From NCBI GenBank assembly GCA_017353825.1, contig JAFMSC010000102.1, forward strand, positions 1-10,779: a DNA stretch of 10,779 nucleotides. The letters are read 5' to 3'. The notes beneath the pieces are model-generated. The model was not told the origin of the DNA, did no database searches, and was given only the letters and a program-made list of their open reading frames with translations. The position numbers were made by a program, and so were the translations under genes. Below, piece by piece: positions 6,673 through 10,779 of this stretch (its first letter is position 1; each line of letters opens with the position of its first letter). Source of the stretch: Hyphomicrobiaceae bacterium. Lineage in GTDB: Bacteria > Pseudomonadota > Alphaproteobacteria > Rhizobiales > Hyphomicrobiaceae.

Positions 6673-7677
6673 TTACTCCTCGGCGTCCGTGCCGGGCTCG
6701 TTTGCCACCGCTTCGGCCAATCGCTTGTCTGCAAACTCGCGCAAGTCCGGCGCCCTGTTGAAGAAATCCTCCAGCGTGTTGGGAGCGCGCAACATGAGAG
6801 CGGGCGGGTAGATGCGCATGCGCGCACCGATATAGTTCACATCCCGGGTTCGGGAGCGCTCCTCAATCCAATGCGCCGCTCCGGCAAGCAGAAGCGGAAT
6901 GGTACACGCGATGAGCGCGGCGCGGCTCGCTTGGAGGTTCGAGGCGTGCCTCAAATGCAGAAACAGCATGGAGGCCAGAGCGACCGCGCCAATCCAGGTA
7001 TAGCGACCCGATGAGGGGGGCACTGCGAACAGGAAGCCGGCCAAGTCGGCGAGGCCATTGACGGCAACGAAGACCGCGGACACCCCGAGAAAGATGCCGA
7101 AGTGGCGAAGCCAACTCCACCGGCCCTGCATCACGCGCGACAACAGCCCCCAGATCGCCACCCAGCCGGCCGCAACCGCCGCAGCGAGCGACATCGACGT
7201 GACGATACTGATGGCCAGGTCGCGCGGCGCGCCGAGCCAGCAAGCGTAGACCACTTGCGCCGCAGTCGCGAGCGCCGCTATGCCCGCGATCCAGGCCGGG
7301 CGCCGCTCCAACGGCGACGTTGGCATCGCGTAGGGCCGTTCGGGATCCAGGCGCTCATGGGCGGTACGCACCCGCAGACGGGTTCGTCCGACTTGCAGCG
7401 TGCTGTCGGGCAGCTCCAGGCTCTGGGCATTGCGCCATGGTTTGCCGCCCACGACAAGTCCGTTCAACGATCCGAGGTCGGTCGCGAAGAGGCGGCCGTC
7501 GTCCGCGACCTCCACCGAGGCATGCAGCGCGGCGGCGTGCGGGTCGTCCAGCGTCACGTCGGCCTCGAGGCTGCGCCCGATGGTGAAGGCCCGGCCCGCA
7601 TTGAGCTCTACACGTTGACGCCACTCGACGCGCCCGTTGCCATCGAGGCCCTCGACGATGACGCGCTCGGCGCTCAT
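6673..7677 (-). CDS. FHA-domain multi-pass membrane protein
   Basis: The protein has 334 residues, counted from the ATG at 7675-7677, which overlaps the stop of the upstream protease gene (ATGA) behind purine-rich GGAGTGGAGAGG. A GTG three codons earlier is an alternative. The N terminus (about 5-105) is a forkhead-associated fold: TIGRS (32-36), ALHASVEV (50-57) and LGSLNG (68-73). FHA domains bind phosphothreonine peptides; here the usual Ser of the SxxH motif is Ala49, while Arg35, His52 and Asn72 remain, so phosphopeptide binding may be weakened or altered. After a linker come about five hydrophobic helices (roughly 128-147, 155-178, 192-217, 227-244, 253-269) and a soluble tail of about 65 residues. 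The FHA domain should be cytosolic. Coupling to a secreted protease suggests a signalling or regulatory partner. No kinase or phosphatase gene is visible nearby. Confidence 0.85.
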   Translation of the reverse strand: MSAERVIVEGLDGNGRVEWRQRVELNAGRAFTIGRSLEADVTLDDPHAAALHASVEVADDGRLFATDLGSLNGLVVGGKPWRNAQSLELPDSTLQVGRTRLRVRTAHERLDPERPYAMPTSPLERRPAWIAGIAALATAAQVVYACWLGAPRDLAISIVTSMSLAAAVAAGWVAIWGLLSRVMQGRWSWLRHFGIFLGVSAVFVAVNGLADLAGFLFAVPPSSGRYTWIGAVALASMLFLHLRHASNLQASRAALIACTIPLLLAGAAHWIEERSRTRDVNYIGARMRIYPPALMLRAPNTLEDFFNRAPDLREFADKRLAEAVANEPGTDAEE

Positions 7678-8966
7678 CCTCTCCACTCCATGGCCTCCAC
7701 ATAGCGCCGGATGAATTTCATGCCGGGTTCGAATTCCACGCCGTAAATGTCGAGATGGCTGGCATAGCCCTGCTTCGGGCTGTTCAAGCTGTTGACGCGC
7801 ACCGTGAAATCGTAGAGGCGCTCAAACCTGCGGTAGCGGCGCGCGCACACCAGCAGACTGGCATCGAAGCCCTTGAGGCCGACGATGTGATCCTGGCACG
7901 CGTAGGGGCCGACATGCCGCAACGTTCCATAACGGCCCGTCGCCTGGGTGAGCCCTGAGAGCCGATTGGTAAAGCGCAAGGCATCGAGCCGGTCGGTGGT
8001 CAGGACGTAGTGCGCGTATTTGAGGTCGCCGCTGTAGAGGCCCTGCTGAATGTAGAGTCCGGCCTTGGCCTCGCAGCGGACTTGGACCATCTGCACGGGA
8101 TCGTCGGTCTCAGCGTTGCCCGACGCGTTGCAGTTGATGAAGGGCGCGATCTTGTCGGGCAAGATGTAGCCGGCAACGGCCTGCGTCTTCATGGCCCCGT
8201 TGAGCGCGCCGAGCAGGTCGGTCGAGTGGGCCAGCATCTGGGCTGCCGCCTCCCGCTTCAACTCAAGGTCGGAGAGCGGACTGATGGACCGGTCGCGCAG
8301 CGCCCGAACGTGCGCCACCGGTACAAGGAAGCTCACCAGCTGCTCGAAGCGATAGCCCGACACGTTGACGCCGATCACCTCGCCTGCCGCATCCAACCCG
8401 GGGCCGCCGGACATGCCAGCATTGATCGCCCCAGAGTAGTGGATGCGCGGCTCGAAGGAATCCTCGACCTTGCCGTTGGAGATGCCCTCGGTGATGGTGA
8501 GCCCGACATCCAAGGGAAAGCCGACGGAGTAGGCGCGGTCGCCCTTGACCGTCGACGAAGGCTGGAGCTCGAGCGGTGGAGGCTCATAGCCGGCGGCGCG
8601 CACCAGCGCCAGGTCGTGGCGGACATCCACCGCGAGCACGGATAGCGGGCCCGTCTGCCCGTCCGCCGTACAGTATTCTAGCCGGTACTTGCCGGGGTGC
8701 TGCACCCGCTCGGCCACCACGTGGTAGTTGGTGATGAAGACGCCGCCTTCCTTCACGGCGAAGCCGGTGCCGTGCGAGGCCTGGGCGGTATTGGCGCCGA
8801 AGAAGCTCTTGATCTGTACGACCGCGGGCCGCACGCGCGTGAGCACCTCGCGCGCGCCCTGTGAGGATGCGGGGGTGACCGTATTGAGCGGCGTGGCCGG
8901 GGGTTGGGCCTGCGCGGGCAGGGGAAATGCCAGCACCAGGCCGGCTATCAACGCACGACGAAACAT
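7674..8966 (-). CDS. Secreted trypsin-like serine protease (S1 family)
   Basis: The protein has 430 residues. The start at 8964-8966 is chosen because GGAGGGGGA precedes the ATG and the N terminus is then a clean signal peptide (FRR, hydrophobic core, cleavage near AQA at 18-20), predicting export to the periplasm. The chymotrypsin-fold domain (about 37-225) has the full triad: His82 in TNYHVV, Asp118 in RHDLALV and Ser186 in NAGMSGGP. It resembles the protease part of HtrA/DegP enzymes but there is no PDZ domain. Instead, residues about 230-430 form a region I do not recognise, with Cys in FINCNASGN, VRCEAKAGL, YACQDH and LLVCARRY that could form disulphides in the periplasm. The stop overlaps the start of the FHA protein gene, so the two are probably co-translated. 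Substrate is unknown. Upstream is a 126-base gap after the oligopeptidase B gene. Confidence 0.9.
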   Translation of the reverse strand: MFRRALIAGLVLAFPLPAQAQPPATPLNTVTPASSQGAREVLTRVRPAVVQIKSFFGANTAQASHGTGFAVKEGGVFITNYHVVAERVQHPGKYRLEYCTADGQTGPLSVLAVDVRHDLALVRAAGYEPPPLELQPSSTVKGDRAYSVGFPLDVGLTITEGISNGKVEDSFEPRIHYSGAINAGMSGGPGLDAAGEVIGVNVSGYRFEQLVSFLVPVAHVRALRDRSISPLSDLELKREAAAQMLAHSTDLLGALNGAMKTQAVAGYILPDKIAPFINCNASGNAETDDPVQMVQVRCEAKAGLYIQQGLYSGDLKYAHYVLTTDRLDALRFTNRLSGLTQATGRYGTLRHVGPYACQDHIVGLKGFDASLLVCARRYRRFERLYDFTVRVNSLNSPKQGYASHLDIYGVEFEPGMKFIRRYVEAMEWRG

Positions 8967-9092
8967 TCCCCCTCCATCAAATTGCGTCCTTCCAATCAAC
9001 ACATCAGCCCGCAACTTGCCCCGACACTGCCGCGCGGACGATCCTCGCCCACCGCCCGCGACCGCTTCTGTCAAGGACGCGCGAGGGGGACG

Positions 9093-10779
9093 CTACACCG
9101 CGGCAGCCCCCTCCTTGCCGGCGATCTTGAGCGCGAACGCGTAGTCGAGGGCGATCTCGCGCAGCGCCTCGAAGCGGCCCGAGGCGCCACCGTGGCCGGC
9201 CTCCATGTTGGTCCTGAGCAGGATCAGGTTGCCGCTCATGTTGCGGGCGCGCAAGCGCGCGATCCACTTGGCCGGCTCCCAGTAGGTCACCCGCGGGTCG
9301 GTGAGTCCGCCGTAGGCGAAGATGTGCGGATAGGCCTTTGCCGCCACGTTGTCGTAGGGCGAATACGAGCGGATGATATCGAAGTCCTCTTTGGAAGTGA
9401 TGGGGTTGCCCCATTCGGGCCACTCCGGCGGCGTCAGCGGCAGGCTGCCGTCCAGCATGGTGTTGAGCACGTCCACGAACGGCACGTCGGCGATGATGCC
9501 GAGGAACAGGTCGGGCGCCATGTTGGCGACCACGCCCATCAGCATGCCGCCCGCCGAACCGCCGTTGGCGACGATGCGGCCGCGCCCTGTGTAGCCCTGC
9601 TGTGCGAGATACTCGCCGGCGGCAATGAAGTCCGTGAAGGTGTTCACCTTCTTCGTGTGCTTGCCCTCCTTGTACCAGCGATAGCCCTTGTCCTTGCCAC
9701 CGCGGATGTGGGCGATGGCCATCACGAAGCCGCGATCAACCAGGGACAGCCAGTTGGTCGAGAACGATGCCGGGATGGTGATGCCATAGGCGCCGTAACC
9801 GTAGAGCAGCAGCGGCGCCGAGCCGTCGAGCGGCGTGGTCTTGCGGTAGAGCACCGAGACCGGCACGCTCTCCCCGTCCGGAGCGGGCGCGAACAGGCGC
9901 CGGGTGACGTAGCGGGCGGGGTCGTGGCCGCTCGGCACCTCCTGGGTCTTGCGCAGCACGCGGGTGCGGTTGCCCATGTCGTAATCGTAGACCTGAAGGG
10001 GCGTGGTCATCGACGAGTAGGTGAAGCGCAGGGTTGTGGTATCGAACTCGTAGCCAGCGGACATGCCGAGCGCGTAGGCCCCCTCCTCGAAGGCGATGGC
10101 GTGCTCGGTGCCGCTCTCGACTTCACGCACGACGATGCGCGGCAGCCCGTCCTCCCGCTCCAGGCGCACGAGGTGACCGGCGAACGCCACGATGTCCAGG
10201 ATCAGCCGGCCCGGCTTGTGCGCGACAATCTCGCGCCAGTTGGCGGGGCCGGGAGCCTCCAGTGGCGCCTCACAGATCCGGAAGTCCTCGGCCCCACCGG
10301 AGTTGGTAAGCACAATCAGGCGCTGGCCGTGGTGATCGACGGAGTATTCGTGGCCGAACCGGCGTTCGGCCACCACCCGCGGCGCGCTCTCGGGCTTGTC
10401 GGAGTCGATCAGGAAGAGCTCGTTGGTCTGGTGGTCGTGCGCGTCGATCAGCACGAAGCGGCCCGACTGGGTCTCATCGATGCCGACATAGAATCCACTA
10501 TCCCGCTCCTGGTAGACGAGCACGTCGGCCTCTGCCGCCGTGCCGACGCGGTGCCGGTAGACCGACAGCGGGCGCTGGTGCTCGTCGAGGCGCACGTAGA
10601 ACAGGGTTTTACCGTCGCTCGCCCACACCAGCGACCCGCGCGTGTCGGGGATCACCTCGGGCAGGTCGCGGCCGGTGGCAAGATCGCGGATGCGGACGGC
10701 GTAGAGCTCGGAGCCCTTTTCGTCGACCGCATAGGCCAACAGCCGGTGGTCGGGGCTGTGCACGGCCGCGCCGAGCTGC
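9093..10779 (-). CDS. ptrB: Oligopeptidase B (protease II), N terminus outside window
   Basis: This prolyl-oligopeptidase-family (S9A) serine peptidase cleaves short peptides after Arg and Lys, normally in the cytoplasm. The visible part is about 562 residues and the frame is open to the right edge, where codons for QLGAAVHSPDHRLLAYAVD continue a beta-propeller repeat. The propeller occupies the first two-thirds of the visible part. The alpha/beta-hydrolase domain follows, with HIRGG, the nucleophile elbow GGSAGG (Ser codon 9555-9557), Asp in GLTDPRV (codon 9297-9299) and His in EAGHGG (codon 9192-9194). Spacing between these (86 and 35 residues) closely matches E. coli PtrB (Ser532, Asp617, His652), which implies that about 125 N-terminal residues lie beyond the window. 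The catalytic domain is intact. Transcription runs toward the protease gene, but the 126-base gap leaves co-transcription uncertain. Confidence 0.95.
   Translation of the reverse strand, partial: QLGAAVHSPDHRLLAYAVDEKGSELYAVRIRDLATGRDLPEVIPDTRGSLVWASDGKTLFYVRLDEHQRPLSVYRHRVGTAAEADVLVYQERDSGFYVGIDETQSGRFVLIDAHDHQTNELFLIDSDKPESAPRVVAERRFGHEYSVDHHGQRLIVLTNSGGAEDFRICEAPLEAPGPANWREIVAHKPGRLILDIVAFAGHLVRLEREDGLPRIVVREVESGTEHAIAFEEGAYALGMSAGYEFDTTTLRFTYSSMTTPLQVYDYDMGNRTRVLRKTQEVPSGHDPARYVTRRLFAPAPDGESVPVSVLYRKTTPLDGSAPLLLYGYGAYGITIPASFSTNWLSLVDRGFVMAIAHIRGGKDKGYRWYKEGKHTKKVNTFTDFIAAGEYLAQQGYTGRGRIVANGGSAGGMLMGVVANMAPDLFLGIIADVPFVDVLNTMLDGSLPLTPPEWPEWGNPITSKEDFDIIRSYSPYDNVAAKAYPHIFAYGGLTDPRVTYWEPAKWIARLRARNMSGNLILLRTNMEAGHGGASGRFEALREIALDYAFALKIAGKEGAAAV

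Noticed and set aside
7678..7686. GTG at 7684-7686 as start of the FHA protein
   Set aside because: Possible, but the ATG three codons later overlaps the protease stop as ATGA and has purine-rich sequence directly upstream.
9069..9074. TTGACA on the minus strand as the -35 element of the protease gene
   Set aside because: The six bases are perfect, but the sequence 16-18 bases downstream is GC-only with no -10 element.

Overview
This is a GC-rich alphaproteobacterial chromosome segment, most likely from the Hyphomicrobiales (Rhizobiales). Two things point there. The F1 sector of ATP synthase is encoded alone in the order delta-alpha-gamma-beta-epsilon (atpHAGDC) with no F0 genes beside it. 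A BA14K-type secreted protein lies next to it. No mobile element, CRISPR array, tRNA or rRNA was seen.

Layout. On the minus strand at the left edge is a small secreted, His/Gly-rich BA14K-like protein (26-463). A divergent intergenic region (464-806) separates it from the plus-strand F1 operon: atpH (807-1367, probable GTG start), atpA (overlapping atpH by one base), atpG, a long non-coding spacer of 456 bases, atpD, an 85-residue protein with a CPFC motif (5745-6002), a structured 142-base spacer, and atpC (6145-6537). A hairpin at 6556-6571 lies between the operon and a convergent minus-strand set. That set is a secreted trypsin-like serine protease (7674-8966) whose stop overlaps the start of a membrane-anchored FHA-domain protein (6673-7677), and upstream of both an oligopeptidase B (9093 to the right edge, N terminus outside the window).

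How the genes work together. AtpH, A, G, D and C form the catalytic head, rotor shaft and stator contact of ATP synthase; the membrane sector must be encoded elsewhere. The small CPFC protein has its own good ribosome binding site 18 bases after atpD and should be co-transcribed with it. Its role is unknown. The protease and FHA protein share an ATGA overlap and are probably translationally coupled, so they are likely to act together at the inner membrane and periplasm. Oligopeptidase B is a separate peptide-degrading enzyme.

The most unusual features are non-coding. The leaders of atpH, atpD and atpC each contain a short exact duplicated sequence. Those of atpD and atpC duplicate a Shine-Dalgarno-like core. 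The atpG-atpD and CPFC gene-atpC spacers hold several strong hairpins, some resembling the dispersed palindromic repeats of alphaproteobacteria. The best candidates for something undescribed are the small CPFC protein inside the ATP synthase operon, the repeated leaders, and the protease/FHA pair.
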